Of a DNA stretch of 64,000 nucleotides, positions 10,188-18,335 are shown one piece after another. A program made the position numbers and the translations under genes. The notes beneath the pieces are model-generated. The model did not search any database, had not been told where the DNA came from, and worked only from the letters and a program-made list of their open reading frames with translations. Numbering within the stretch: position 1 is the stretch's first letter; every line of letters begins with the position of its first letter. The stretch lies in the NCBI RefSeq assembly GCF_000332195.1, contig NZ_KB235922.1, forward strand, positions 1,696,111 to 1,760,110, in the 5' to 3' direction. Source of the DNA: Pleurocapsa sp. PCC 7319 (lineage in GTDB: Bacteria > Cyanobacteriota > Cyanobacteriia > Cyanobacteriales > Xenococcaceae).

Positions 10188-10331
10188 ATGGATAACAAAG
10201 AAAGTAAGTTTGGCTTTACCAATTTTGCGGAAATTTGGAATGGTCGCCTAGCGATGATCGGTTTTGTTACTGCTATTATCGTAGAAATGAACACTGGACA
10301 TGGAGTTTTGGCTCAGTTTGGTCTAATGTAA
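10188..10331 (+). CDS. hli: High-light-inducible protein (one-helix chlorophyll-binding)
   Basis: A 47-residue protein starting [20 protein letters not shown]. The core [21 protein letters not shown] has the chlorophyll-binding ExxNxR signature of Hli/SCP proteins and a single membrane helix. An in-frame TTG at 10149 would add 13 residues unlike the family, so the ATG at 10188 is preferred. Hlips bind chlorophyll and carotenoid and protect photosystem II assembly and the chlorophyll synthase complex under high light. The upstream HLR1-like site fits light-stress control. Confidence 0.93.
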   Translation: MDNKESKFGFTNFAEIWNGRLAMIGFVTAIIVEMNTGHGVLAQFGLM

Positions 10332-10367
10332 TTATAATTTTAATAGATATTACTTAACCCCTTGATC

Positions 10368-10396
10368 ATTTAAAATCAGCCAAATCAGGGGGCTTT
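10368..10396 (+). terminator. Terminator after hli
   Basis: The stem CCCCTTGAT/ATCAGGGG (one bulged T) is followed by CTTTATTTG on the plus strand, 37 bp after the hli stop. The downstream T-rich tract is short, so this is a moderate-quality intrinsic terminator. Confidence 0.55.
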
Positions 10397-10460
10397 ATTT
10401 GTTTAAAATTTCTAAATGTTTTTGTAAGGGCGCAATGGTGTTAGCTGCGATCGCGAAGCT
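10395..10460 (-). pseudogene. Detached copy of a carotenoid-isomerase-like C-terminus
   Basis: Read on the minus strand, this encodes AIAANTIAPLQKHLEILNK followed by a stop. That is the C-terminus of the oxidoreductase gene at 11176-12720 plus one extra Lys. About 51 of the 60 aligned bases (10401-10460 against 11179-11238) match, and several differences are synonymous. No upstream coding sequence is attached. It is the leftover of a duplication or of a second gene, now separated from the intact copy by the Uma2 gene. Confidence 0.65.
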
Positions 10461-10543
10461 TATCTTGTAGAAAATCGCACTTTACACAGCCTTCGGAACA
10501 AACCACGGACAGGCATGGCGAGAGTATTAATGAGGTATATAAA

Positions 10544-11152
10544 CTATTTTATCTCATCTAAAAAGCTTTTTTTGAGTATTCTAGGATTACCAGTCAAAGC
10601 CTTAGCAATATACTTTGTAAGTAACTTGTTCTCAATCTTCGATAAATTAAAACTATATTGTTGCTGCTGATAAACACCATTATTTAAAACATAAATCTCT
10701 AGAGTGTTATTAATCCAAAACCAAACTTCTTGGACGCCTAATTTCTGATATTTATTTAGATCGTAAGTACCACCACTACTAAAAACCACTTCTACAGCTA
10801 AATCAGGAACCTTCTTTAAATTATTAAAGCAAAAGCTTGTATCTGGCTCCTTTCCTACTTGTTTATTTTGATTTTTCAAAGTTGTCGAGCCTGTGGGGTA
10901 GTAATCTAAATCAAAGGCATCGCAATAAGTAATAACTAACAAAAAGATGAAGTCTTTGATCATTTCATGATTTTGACTAGGAGACATTAAAGTAATTACT
11001 CCATCTAAAAAAGATGTACGATAGCCCAAATATTCCACTGCATTAAACTTTTCGTAATCATCCCAAGTCATACCAGAAAAGCTTAAAGTACGATCTTGCT
11101 TTAAAAGATAATTTTTGTTGATTGGTAATTGGTCATCTATCAACATGGCCAC
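10544..11152 (-). CDS. Uma2 family endonuclease-like protein
   Basis: A 202-residue protein of the Uma2 (DUF820) family, PD-(D/E)xK-type nuclease folds expanded in cyanobacteria. Visible family features are FLDGVITLMSPSQNHE near residue 50, EPDTSFCF, VPDLAVEVVFSSGGTYDLNKYQKLGV and EVWFWINNTLEIY. PDLAVEV and the following Lys-containing helix are the expected nuclease motifs. The biological role of the family is unresolved. The gene sits exactly between the intact oxidoreductase gene and a detached copy of its 3' end, so it may have arrived with that rearrangement. Confidence 0.85.
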   Translation of the reverse strand: MAMLIDDQLPINKNYLLKQDRTLSFSGMTWDDYEKFNAVEYLGYRTSFLDGVITLMSPSQNHEMIKDFIFLLVITYCDAFDLDYYPTGSTTLKNQNKQVGKEPDTSFCFNNLKKVPDLAVEVVFSSGGTYDLNKYQKLGVQEVWFWINNTLEIYVLNNGVYQQQQYSFNLSKIENKLLTKYIAKALTGNPRILKKSFLDEIK

Positions 11153-11175
11153 CAGTAGTGTTTGATCTATATCTT

Positions 11176-12720
11176 CTAGTTTAAAATTTCCAAATGCTTT
11201 TGTAGGGGAGCAATAGTGTTAGCGGCGATCGCACCGCTAGCAGCTACTGCGGGAATCCCAATCCCTGGGAAAGTAGAATCGCCACAGCATAACAAACCAT
11301 TCAAGGGGGTAGTGGAACCTGGAAATAACGCTTTACCAGCCTGATGGGCGGGACCGTAAGAACCATGATGACGACGCAGAAACCTCTTGTGGGTCAAGGG
11401 AGTACCAATAAGAGTTAATTCAACGCGATCGCGAATATCGGGGATAACTCGTTCTAAACCTTGCCACATAATTTCTGCCCGTGCTTGTTTTTGCTTTTGA
11501 TAAGCCTCGCTACGGCGATCCATTCCTGCCCATAGTTCAAAGGGTTCATTACCAGGAGTATAGACATGAATACAATGTTTACCTAGAGGAGCAAGGCTAG
11601 GATCTAATACGGAAGGAATAGACATCACGACCACGTTTTGAGGTGCAGTTACCCCTCGTTCCCAATCATTCACTACAGTATAGTGACACTCCAAATCTTC
11701 TAAGCCAGTAGCATCAAAACCTAAATGCAAGTGCATAAAACTCTCACACTCTGGAGTATCAACTCTTTCTTTAATAAAGCTTGGGGGCAATGCCCCTTCA
11801 GGAACAAGAGATAAAGTATCCCAGATAGAAGCGTTAGACACCACCGCCTTAGTTGCCCTGATTTCTTTGCCATTGCGTAAACGTATCCCAACAGCCTGGT
11901 TTTTTTCGATTAATACCTGCTCAACGTGAGCATTATAAACAATTTCACCACCCAGTTTAGTTAGCCCTCGCACCAAGGCGTCGACAATTGCACCACTACC
12001 ACCCATGGGATAATCTAGCTGTACTCCCGGCTTATACCATTCGGCAAACATAAAAGCCATTTCTGCCCCTACCGTGCCACTGGCAGGTAAACCTGACAGC
12101 AAAAAGCTAAGTAGATCCATCCAGTTACGAATAAACTTATCTGTTATTATCCCATCCATAATTTTGCTAAACGGGCCAGATAAGCGCAGAATATTAGGCA
12201 GATGCCATAGAGCATTGGGTAGATATCGACCCATGCTAATAGCTGCCCCCAAGTCAAAACGCATTGCCAAAGGAGGTAAAGCATTCGCCGCATCAGCTAA
12301 AGGCTTCATTTCTGTTTGAAGTTTGCGCCATTGAGCTACTGCATCTTCTCCCCGCAGTTTGCTTAAGATCTCACAAAAATGATCCGCTCCTACAAATGCA
12401 TTAAAGTCTCCTTCGGGTAAACGACAACCCCAAACATCATAATTTATCCATTCCACGTCTTCTTCGATAAGATCTAATACTTGTCTTAAAGGATTATTAG
12501 AAGGGCTAGATGATAAGCCCGAATAAAGGGAAGGTCCAGAATCAAATTTATAACCATCTCGCTCAAAACTATGGGCAGCACCTCCTGGAATAGAATGACT
12601 TTCACACACTATTACTCGATAGCCATATTTTGCTAACAGTGCAGCACAGCACAAACCTCCAACACCACTACCAATTATCACTACATCTGCTGACTGTTTA
12701 TTATTCATAGTTACTTTCAA
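11176..12720 (-). CDS. Carotenoid isomerase/desaturase-like FAD oxidoreductase
   Basis: A 514-residue flavoprotein. The N-terminal Rossmann motif VVIIGSGVGGLCCAALL (about 13-29), followed by ESHSIPGGAAHSF and FDSGPSLYSG, is characteristic of the CrtI/CrtISO family. The C-terminal GDSTFPGIGIPAVAASG closes the FAD site. Family members isomerise or desaturate carotenoids, or reduce retinol-like polyenes. Which activity applies here is not clear; it looks like a CrtISO paralogue rather than canonical CrtH. ATG codons at residues 1 and 5 are both possible starts. The adjacent Uma2 gene shares its direction. A duplicate of its last 19 codons lies at 10395-10460. Confidence 0.85.
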   Translation of the reverse strand: MKVTMNNKQSADVVIIGSGVGGLCCAALLAKYGYRVIVCESHSIPGGAAHSFERDGYKFDSGPSLYSGLSSSPSNNPLRQVLDLIEEDVEWINYDVWGCRLPEGDFNAFVGADHFCEILSKLRGEDAVAQWRKLQTEMKPLADAANALPPLAMRFDLGAAISMGRYLPNALWHLPNILRLSGPFSKIMDGIITDKFIRNWMDLLSFLLSGLPASGTVGAEMAFMFAEWYKPGVQLDYPMGGSGAIVDALVRGLTKLGGEIVYNAHVEQVLIEKNQAVGIRLRNGKEIRATKAVVSNASIWDTLSLVPEGALPPSFIKERVDTPECESFMHLHLGFDATGLEDLECHYTVVNDWERGVTAPQNVVVMSIPSVLDPSLAPLGKHCIHVYTPGNEPFELWAGMDRRSEAYQKQKQARAEIMWQGLERVIPDIRDRVELTLIGTPLTHKRFLRRHHGSYGPAHQAGKALFPGSTTPLNGLLCCGDSTFPGIGIPAVAASGAIAANTIAPLQKHLEILN

Positions 12721-12950
12721 TGTTTACAAGTTAAATTTGATATCGAATAGTTTAATAAAAACCTCAATGATGTGGTCAAGCTAACTCTACTCTCATTTTG
12801 TCATGGAGGCTTTTTTCATTTTTTCTGCGTAAGCTATGAATTCAATCAACATCTTCTCTTTCTGACAGTCGGGTTAATGGGTGATAAGATACCTGAAGCC
12901 TAATCGCATTTGCATCCTAGATCTAAACCAGATAATCAAAGATATAGATT

Positions 12951-13652
12951 ATGCCACAACTAAATATTATTAGCACTAGTGTTCGTTATTTATTATTTAT
13001 TTCCTTATTTTTAGTTGGGTTTCCTATTACTACCCTCCAAGCTCAGGAAACAGTCAATCCAGAGGAAACTTCCCCAACTGATGTGGTTCCTGAAGATGTT
13101 ACTCAGCCAGAAAGTTCACCTCCTACTAATCAATTCGATAGCATTTTTAGCATTGAGGGAGGCAAAAAATTAATGACTGAGGCAGACCAAGCAGTTGATG
13201 CTCAACAGTATGATGTTGCAGCCCAAAAATTACAAAGTGCGCGACAAGTGTTTAATCAGCTATCTAACTTTTATCTCCAGCTATTTAATAGTTTTTCGGG
13301 AGTTGATAACATCGTTGCCGAATCTCATCGTAAAAAAGCCTTGGAAACAGGGATTGAGCGAGATAGAGCTACCTATCAGCTAGCTTTGGTACACCGAGCC
13401 CAAGAACAGCCAGAATTATCAATTCCTTTACTAGTGCAAATTATTACCTCTCAAAGTCCTACTAGTGGCATGGGTAAAAAAGCTTATGAACAATTACTAG
13501 AGATTGGTTTTGTCGATGCTCCCTTATCTCCTCCAAGCGAGCGCAATACTCAACCCGAAACTCCAGCAACACCTGAACCCAATTCTCCGCCTGCTACCGA
13601 TCCTTCTCAACTCCAAACCCCTGAAGCTCAACCATCAATTCCCACTCCTTAA
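12951..13652 (+). CDS. Secreted hypothetical protein, helical with Pro-rich tail
   Basis: A 233-residue protein with a signal peptide (hydrophobic residues about 13-28, likely cleavage after LQAQ). A helical region of about 70-180 has TPR-like spacing (LMTEADQAVDAQQYDVAAQKL, ATYQLALVHRAQEQPELSI), and the low-complexity tail is rich in Pro, Thr and Ser. A periplasmic scaffold or protein-interaction role is plausible. I recognise no enzymatic motif. It is followed by bolA about 110 bp downstream in the same direction. Confidence 0.7.
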   Translation: MPQLNIISTSVRYLLFISLFLVGFPITTLQAQETVNPEETSPTDVVPEDVTQPESSPPTNQFDSIFSIEGGKKLMTEADQAVDAQQYDVAAQKLQSARQVFNQLSNFYLQLFNSFSGVDNIVAESHRKKALETGIERDRATYQLALVHRAQEQPELSIPLLVQIITSQSPTSGMGKKAYEQLLEIGFVDAPLSPPSERNTQPETPATPEPNSPPATDPSQLQTPEAQPSIPTP

Positions 13653-13669
13653 TTTTTTTTTGAAGAGAT

Positions 13670-13692
13670 CTCTACTTTGAATCAAAGTAGAG
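13670..13692. repeat. Perfect 23-bp palindrome upstream of bolA
   Basis: CTCTACTTTGA, one base, then TCAAAGTAGAG: 11-bp arms around a single base. It lies 18 bp after the preceding stop codon and about 70 bp before bolA. No T-tract follows on the plus strand, and the T-run is on the 5' side. It could fold as an RNA hairpin or act as an operator for bolA. Confidence 0.6.
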
Positions 13693-13760
13693 GAACTTTA
13701 AGTCACAATAGATTAGTACTGCCACGTAATTGAAATTTATTCCATCCAATAAAGCAGATC

Positions 13761-14012
13761 ATGATCAGTCCAGAACAAGTACAAACAATGATTCGAGAGA
13801 GATTGTCCAATGCTGAGGTTAAAGTCGTCGGTGATGGACAACATTTTGAAGCCATCATTGTTTCTCCAGAGTTTACTGGTAAAACCAGAGTCAAACAGCA
13901 TCAAATGGTTTATGCCGCATTACAAGCCGAGATGGCATCAGAAACAATTCATGCTCTATCTTTAAAAACCTATACTCCCGAAACTTGGCAAGCTACTGGT
14001 CAAGCTGTTTAA
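13761..14012 (+). CDS. bolA: BolA family iron-sulfur protein
   Basis: An 83-residue BolA-fold protein. The motif GDGQHFEAIIVSPEF and the later KQHQMVYAAL are family signatures; the C-terminal His and a loop residue are expected to share a [2Fe-2S] cluster with a monothiol glutaredoxin. That partner is encoded 87 bp downstream in the same direction. In cyanobacteria and plants BolA-Grx pairs act in iron-sulfur trafficking and redox sensing. The length is typical of the short plastid/cyanobacterial BolA type. Confidence 0.93.
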   Translation: MISPEQVQTMIRERLSNAEVKVVGDGQHFEAIIVSPEFTGKTRVKQHQMVYAALQAEMASETIHALSLKTYTPETWQATGQAV

Positions 14013-14099
14013 TTTTACGGAGTTTAGTAAAATCGAATAATAAATAAATTGAGCGCTACAAACTAGCAGTAAATCAAAACAACAGGTGATTATAAGGTT

Positions 14100-14423
14100 A
14101 TGAACTCCGAAACAAAAGCAAAAATCGATAAACTAGTTAATGAAAATAAGATCATGGTGTTCATGAAAGGGTCGAAGTTAATGCCCCAGTGTGGTTTTTC
14201 CAATAACGTCGTCCAGATTCTCAATACTTTAGGTGTTCCCTACGAAACTGTGGATATCTTAGCCGACCCCGAAATACGTCAGGGAATTAAAGAATATTCC
14301 AATTGGCCTACTATTCCCCAAATTTATATTAACGGGGAGTTCGTCGGGGGCTCAGATATTGCGATCGAACTCTATCAAAGTGGCGAATTACAACAGATGG
14401 TAGAGGTAGCATTAGCTTCTTAA
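14100..14423 (+). CDS. grxD: Monothiol glutaredoxin, Grx4/GrxD family
   Basis: A 107-residue CGFS glutaredoxin with active site C31-G-F-S preceded by KGSKLMPQ. The [19 protein letters not shown] segment supplies the TIPQ cis-Pro and the glutathione-binding GGSD. Such proteins bind and transfer [2Fe-2S] clusters through glutathione rather than reduce disulfides. It follows bolA, whose product is the known heterodimer partner, and is closed by a strong hairpin terminator. Confidence 0.95.
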   Translation: MNSETKAKIDKLVNENKIMVFMKGSKLMPQCGFSNNVVQILNTLGVPYETVDILADPEIRQGIKEYSNWPTIPQIYINGEFVGGSDIAIELYQSGELQQMVEVALAS

Positions 14424-14451
14424 AATTTTTTACTTTGAAACAGTAAGCAAA

Positions 14452-14477
14452 AAAGACGACTAATTTCGGTCGTCTTT
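14452..14477 (+). terminator. Terminator after grxD
   Basis: The stem AAAGACGAC/GTCGTCTTT, with an eight-base loop, starts 28 bp after the grxD stop. A-rich sequence on the left and TTT on the right allow bidirectional use, ending also the convergent gene at 14530-14793. Confidence 0.8.
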
Positions 14478-14529
14478 AACTTTAACTGTCAAAATAAATA
14501 CAAATGCACTTTAAAATTGAATAATAAAT

Positions 14530-14793
14530 TTAAAAATAATCGGTGTCTATTTCTGTCTGAGTTTGAGGTGATGACAATTCAAAATTAGACGGATCTCTTA
14601 GAAACTTAATTGCTTGCTCTTCTAAACGGTGAATATGATATTGCTCAACAAAGTCGCTGTGACGTAAACAGGCAATATATCCATCTAAGTACAATCTAAT
14701 TTCCTGAAAGCTATAACGTCGCCGCCAGAGGTCTACCATTCCATCGGTAACTTTCTGATAGTGACGAATTGATTGGGGATCTTGAAGAATCAT
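14530..14793 (-). CDS. Small cyanobacterial conserved protein (DUF6761-like)
   Basis: An 87-residue, soluble, mostly helical protein containing VDLWRRRYSFQEIRLYLDGY and FVEQYHIHRLEEQAIKFLRD, ending in an acidic tail. The pattern matches a short cyanobacterium-restricted family that I associate with DUF6761; the exact family number is from memory. No function is known. It is convergent with grxD and shares its terminator. Confidence 0.65.
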   Translation of the reverse strand: MILQDPQSIRHYQKVTDGMVDLWRRRYSFQEIRLYLDGYIACLRHSDFVEQYHIHRLEEQAIKFLRDPSNFELSSPQTQTEIDTDYF

Positions 14794-15012
14794 GACTCTA
14801 ACTAAATTATTTTTGTGATCGGTTACTAGAAATTTAGCTGTTGTTAAGTTTTATGGCTTGGTTTCATTTTACTGCGTTGGCTTGTAACAAAATATATTTT
14901 TTTATTGAACTTTAGTACTGTTTGCTCGTAACCGTCGCTACAAATTATTTTCAAAGCCTCTGTTAGCCTTGTGTTAATAGGCATTATCTCTAATTTTAAC
15001 GAGGCAATAGTA

Positions 15013-15792
15013 GTGTCAGCATACATATCCATAGTTGAAAGTAATCCTCACTTGCGATCGCTACTAGGGTGGCATTTGCAGCAGTCGGGTTATGCTGTCT
15101 CTCAGTCAGGTAGTCTGCAACAGGGTAGGGATGCTTTTTATCAATATCAGCCTATTTTAGTGGTTATTGATTCAGATTTACCAGATGGAGATGGTTTGGA
15201 ATTGTCTCATTGGCTATACCAACAAAAAAAATCACTGATTCTGCTACTGTCTGCTCGTAATAGTGAACCTGATATCGTCAGAGGTTTAAAATCTGGTGCT
15301 GATGATTATTTGACTAAACCTTTTGGTATGCAGGAGTTCCTGGCACGAGTTGAAGCTTTAATTAGAAGAATACGCCTTTCAACCCATAGTCCATTATCTG
15401 TGGACTGTAAAGAATTGAAGATCGATTTAGCACAACGGCGTGTTCAAGTACAAGGGGAGTTTATTGAATTAACACCACAGGAATTTAGTTTGCTCTATGT
15501 CTTGGCTCAAGCAGAAGGAAATCCTTTGAGTCGTTCTGAATTATTGCAGCGGGCTTGGCCTGATGCGATTGATAATCCTCGCACAGTAGATACTCATGTG
15601 CTTTCTTTGCGTAAGAAAATCGAATCTAATCCTAGGAATCCTAGTATCATTCAAACTGTGCGTAATGTCGGCTATTGCTTCAATCCTGAATTAATTGAAA
15701 CTCCCAAAAACTCACTTAAAACTAATTCTCTATCTCGGAATTCAACCAATACTCATACGATTAATGGTCATAAAAAGCTTAGTACTTTTTAA
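15013..15792 (+). CDS. OmpR-family response regulator
   Basis: A 259-residue protein with a receiver domain (about 1-115; likely acceptor Asp in VVIDSDLPDGDG; SGADDYLTKPFG near residue 100) and a winged-helix DNA-binding domain (about 135-225; ELTPQEFSLLYVLAQAEG, RTVDTHVLSLRKKIE). I place the start at the GTG at 15013 because it gives a normal receiver N-terminus (SAYISIVESNPHLRSLL); an upstream GTG at 14971 would add 14 atypical residues. The canonical acidic pair after the first strand is replaced by ESN, so phosphorylation chemistry may be altered. That resembles atypical cyanobacterial regulators such as NblR, but I do not assign that name. No kinase lies nearby. Confidence 0.85.
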   Translation: MSAYISIVESNPHLRSLLGWHLQQSGYAVSQSGSLQQGRDAFYQYQPILVVIDSDLPDGDGLELSHWLYQQKKSLILLLSARNSEPDIVRGLKSGADDYLTKPFGMQEFLARVEALIRRIRLSTHSPLSVDCKELKIDLAQRRVQVQGEFIELTPQEFSLLYVLAQAEGNPLSRSELLQRAWPDAIDNPRTVDTHVLSLRKKIESNPRNPSIIQTVRNVGYCFNPELIETPKNSLKTNSLSRNSTNTHTINGHKKLSTF

Positions 15793-15908
15793 CTTTGGGC
15801 TTTCGGTTAGAAGCTAAGGAAAAACCAATTCTTGTGGAGGTTGATTATAGAGCTATCCCATAGCTTTTATGAGATAACTAGTTGTTTTTAGTTTTTAGTT
15901 ATCAGAGC

Positions 15909-16150
15909 TCATTGCCCATACCTAGAAATCATTTTTTGCCTATTTGATTTGGTATTGTGACGTTCATGAAATGTGAATGTGCCGATATCATACTGCAAAT
16001 CATCAATTATAAAGTTGCGATGAAAACCTCCTAATGCAGATGATTTTTCAATTAAATCGATTTCTAGAAAGGGACTTTTAGATAATTCCCGTGCCAAGGT
16101 TATGCCAGTAACTCCACCGCCCAAAATAGCGATTTTTTTTTATTTGTCAT
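15909..16150 (-). pseudogene. Remnant of an FAD/NAD(P)-binding oxidoreductase, frameshifted and truncated
   Basis: Only the first 50 or so residues of a Rossmann protein remain (LGGGVTGITLARELSKSP, DLIEKSSALGGFHRN, YDIGTFTFHERHN), and the frame then runs into unrelated residues and stops. The natural ATG at 16150 (MTNKKK) is one base out of frame with the Rossmann motif because of an A9 run on the minus strand; ten A would restore MTNKKKIAILGGGVTG. Truncation after about 60 codons shows it is not functional even if slippage occurs. Confidence 0.75.
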
Positions 16151-16345
16151 TTCAGTAACTTTAATGAGGCTTATATTTTAGTACCTATTTACTATGAAAT
16201 GGTAGTTAAATATATTTACTAGTAATCAATTAACTACAAAAATGTAAACATTAAGATAATTTTTTGAAGTTTATGTAAAGACAAATTGATTTTGAGCAAT
16301 CTAGACTCTGAATAATTTACAAAGTTACTAACTTTGGGAGAAATC

Positions 16346-16702
16346 TTAAACCCCCAGCTTCTCTTTTATTTCTGCTTCCGAGGCTCTAAAGCCAACTAAT
16401 ATTGCTCGATTATCTTTAACAAATAATGGTCTTTTGAGCAACATCGCATCTTCTGAGAAAGCTTCGATCCATTGTCGATCATTCCAAGTTTTCTTATCTT
16501 CTCTTAAAGCACGATAAGATTTACCCGAAGTATTTCGCATCGGTTTATTACCTAGAATCTTTACCCAATCGAGAATCATTGCTTTGCTGGGAGGATTATC
16601 TTTAGTATTGATGAACTCATAGTCGATGTTATTATCTTGCAGCCATTTGGTCGCTTTCTTGCAAGTACCGCAGTTTGGGATTCCGTAAACTTGGATAGAC
16701 AT
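16346..16702 (-). CDS. Spx/MgsR/ArsC-family thioredoxin-fold protein
   Basis: A 118-residue protein with N-terminal IQVYGIPNCGTCKKATKWL, a CxxC of the Spx/MgsR type. The family Arg/Pro segments follow (RALREDKKTW, LLKRPLFVKDNRAILVGFR). Related proteins are redox-controlled RNA polymerase partners in Firmicutes or ArsC-like reductases; the cyanobacterial role is not established. It lies 43 bp downstream of the tetR gene on the same strand, so co-transcription is likely. Confidence 0.85.
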   Translation of the reverse strand: MSIQVYGIPNCGTCKKATKWLQDNNIDYEFINTKDNPPSKAMILDWVKILGNKPMRNTSGKSYRALREDKKTWNDRQWIEAFSEDAMLLKRPLFVKDNRAILVGFRASEAEIKEKLGV

Positions 16703-16745
16703 ATGGTGAAAAAAATACTTTTTCAGAAATATAATCGATACCTAT

Positions 16746-17366
16746 CTAAATCGCTATCGCTTTTTCAAATACTCTAATTATTTGCTTGAGCTTGACTCGA
16801 TAATCTTCAACCGAAGTTGCTGCTTGTTTTAAACCATGAGAGGAATTAACTAACAATTCTGCAGCTTGTAGGGAAGTAAGGTCAAGATTTTTTAGCCGTA
16901 TTTCTTGATTAACTTCTGACTCTTCTAGAGCCTGAGCTAGCAACTGAATAAACTTGTCCACAGAGGCACGGTTAATTTCTGCTGCTACTTTGCCATTGAT
17001 ATCAATTAATTCGTTACCATGAGTCGAGTTGGCAACTAAGGAAAACAGTTCCACACTATGACATTCAAAAGCTTGTTTAAGGCGATCGCCTATTTTCCCT
17101 TCTGGTTGCAATACTATTTCTGCTTGTGACAAAGTTTGTTGCTGCAGTTGTTCAACTAAAGCACAAAAGATGGTTTCCTTATTGTCGAAGTGTAAATATA
17201 AAGCAGGTCTAGACATTTTTGCCTGTTTTGCAATGTCTGACATCGAGGTTTTTTTAAATCCGTAGTTGAGAAAGCAACTTTTTGCTGCTTCTAAGATACG
17301 ATCTGCTTTACTATCTTTTGGGTTTTCGTTGGTCGTATTTTCTTTCATATCTTGACATTCTGACAT
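16746..17366 (-). CDS. TetR family transcriptional repressor
   Basis: A 206-residue protein with a TetR HTH at about 22-70 (ADRILEAAKSCFLNYGFKKTSMSDIAKQAKMSRPALYLHFDNKE) and a helical ligand-binding C-terminal domain. It is divergent from an SDR-MDR-RidA-SDR cluster starting at 17452, and the 85-bp gap contains a palindromic site. That arrangement is typical of a local repressor controlling its own gene and the opposite operon. The inducer is unknown; the neighbours suggest a quinone, aldehyde or other reactive carbonyl compound. Confidence 0.9.
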   Translation of the reverse strand: MSECQDMKENTTNENPKDSKADRILEAAKSCFLNYGFKKTSMSDIAKQAKMSRPALYLHFDNKETIFCALVEQLQQQTLSQAEIVLQPEGKIGDRLKQAFECHSVELFSLVANSTHGNELIDINGKVAAEINRASVDKFIQLLAQALEESEVNQEIRLKNLDLTSLQAAELLVNSSHGLKQAATSVEDYRVKLKQIIRVFEKAIAI

Positions 17367-17415
17367 AATTTAGTAAGATGTCAATATGACATTTTGACAA
17401 AAATAAGAAAAATGT
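17352..17415. promoter_or_regulatory. Operator region between tetR and the SDR cluster
   Basis: The perfect inverted repeat ATGTCA-ATA-TGACAT is at 17378-17392. Matching half-sites flank it: TTGACATTCTGACATAA at 17353-17369, overlapping the tetR start codon, then TTTTGACA at 17393-17400 and ATGTCA at 17412-17417. Several TGACA/TGTCA boxes in 65 bp between divergent genes indicate a multi-site operator, most likely for the adjacent TetR protein. Confidence 0.7.
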
Positions 17416-17451
17416 CAGAAATTTTACTGGAAAAACAATATTTAGGTAATT

Positions 17452-18333
17452 ATGATTAATACTTCTCAGCCTAGCGATCGTGGTTGCGTTCTAGTTACGG
17501 GAGCATCAAGTGGTATTGGTAAAGCGACAGCGAAAAGACTTGCTGTGGCAGGCTACCATGTTTTTGCTGCTGCCAGACGTTTAGAAAAAATGACAGATTT
17601 GCAATCAGATAGGATCACTGTTTTACCTCTCGACATCACCAAAGAGGAATCAGTGCGATCGCTCGTCGAAACTATATCCACCCAAACTGAAAGACTAGAT
17701 GTATTGATCAATAATGCTGGTTATGGTTCTCATGGTGCGCTAGAAGCTGTTTCTCTAGAAGAGGCAAGATATCAGTTTGAAGTTAATGTGTTTGGCTTAA
17801 TGCATCTAACCCAATTAATTCTGCCAATCATGCGTCAACAACGAGGGGGCAAAATTATTAATGTTTCCTCTATGATCGGTAAAGTAAGCGTGCCTATGAG
17901 TGGTTGGTATAGTGCCAGTAAACACGTCCTCGAAGCTCTTTCAGATGCTTTGCGGTTAGAAGTTCAACAGTTTGGTATCAAAGTAGTTGTCATAGAACCT
18001 GGAGCAATTAAGACTGAGTTTAACGATATTGCTGCTGAGCGTGTCAATAAAGCATCATCAATTGACGCTTATCAAAGTTGGACTGAGGCTTGGATTAAAG
18101 TATTAAACTCCAGTAATCAAACTGGTGCCGAGCCTGAAGTTATAGCAGAAGCAATCACAAAAGCAGTTAAAACTAAAAATCCTCGATCGCGCTATGCTGC
18201 TCCTTTTGAGTCCAAATTTTTCTTATTTTTGAAATGGTTATTAAGCGATCGCTTATTCGACCGGGTTGTTCTTTCAGAAATTAAAAAGCGACAAAAATTA
18301 GTCTCCCCTTCAATTAGCCCCATTGCAGAATAA
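17452..18333 (+). CDS. SDR family oxidoreductase
   Basis: A 293-residue classical short-chain dehydrogenase: cofactor motif TGASSGIG at 16-23, NNAG in the fourth strand, a catalytic Ser in INVSSMIG and YSASK. The Arg residues after the second strand (AARRLEK) favour NADP(H). The C-terminal extension (KFFLFLKWLLSDRLFDRVV) is amphipathic, as in many SDRs acting on lipids, retinoids or ketones. It is the first gene of the probable operon opposite tetR; the next gene starts 2 bp after its stop, implying translational coupling. Confidence 0.92.
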   Translation: MINTSQPSDRGCVLVTGASSGIGKATAKRLAVAGYHVFAAARRLEKMTDLQSDRITVLPLDITKEESVRSLVETISTQTERLDVLINNAGYGSHGALEAVSLEEARYQFEVNVFGLMHLTQLILPIMRQQRGGKIINVSSMIGKVSVPMSGWYSASKHVLEALSDALRLEVQQFGIKVVVIEPGAIKTEFNDIAAERVNKASSIDAYQSWTEAWIKVLNSSNQTGAEPEVIAEAITKAVKTKNPRSRYAAPFESKFFLFLKWLLSDRLFDRVVLSEIKKRQKLVSPSISPIAE

Positions 18334-18335
18334 CA

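Noticed and set aside
13670..13692. Palindrome as an intrinsic terminator of the preceding gene
   Set aside because: The T-run is on the 5' side and no T-tract follows on either transcribed strand, so a standard terminator is not supported.
14971..15012. Upstream GTG as the start of the OmpR-type regulator
   Set aside because: The added 14 residues are unlike receiver-domain starts; the GTG at 15013 gives a normal N-terminus.
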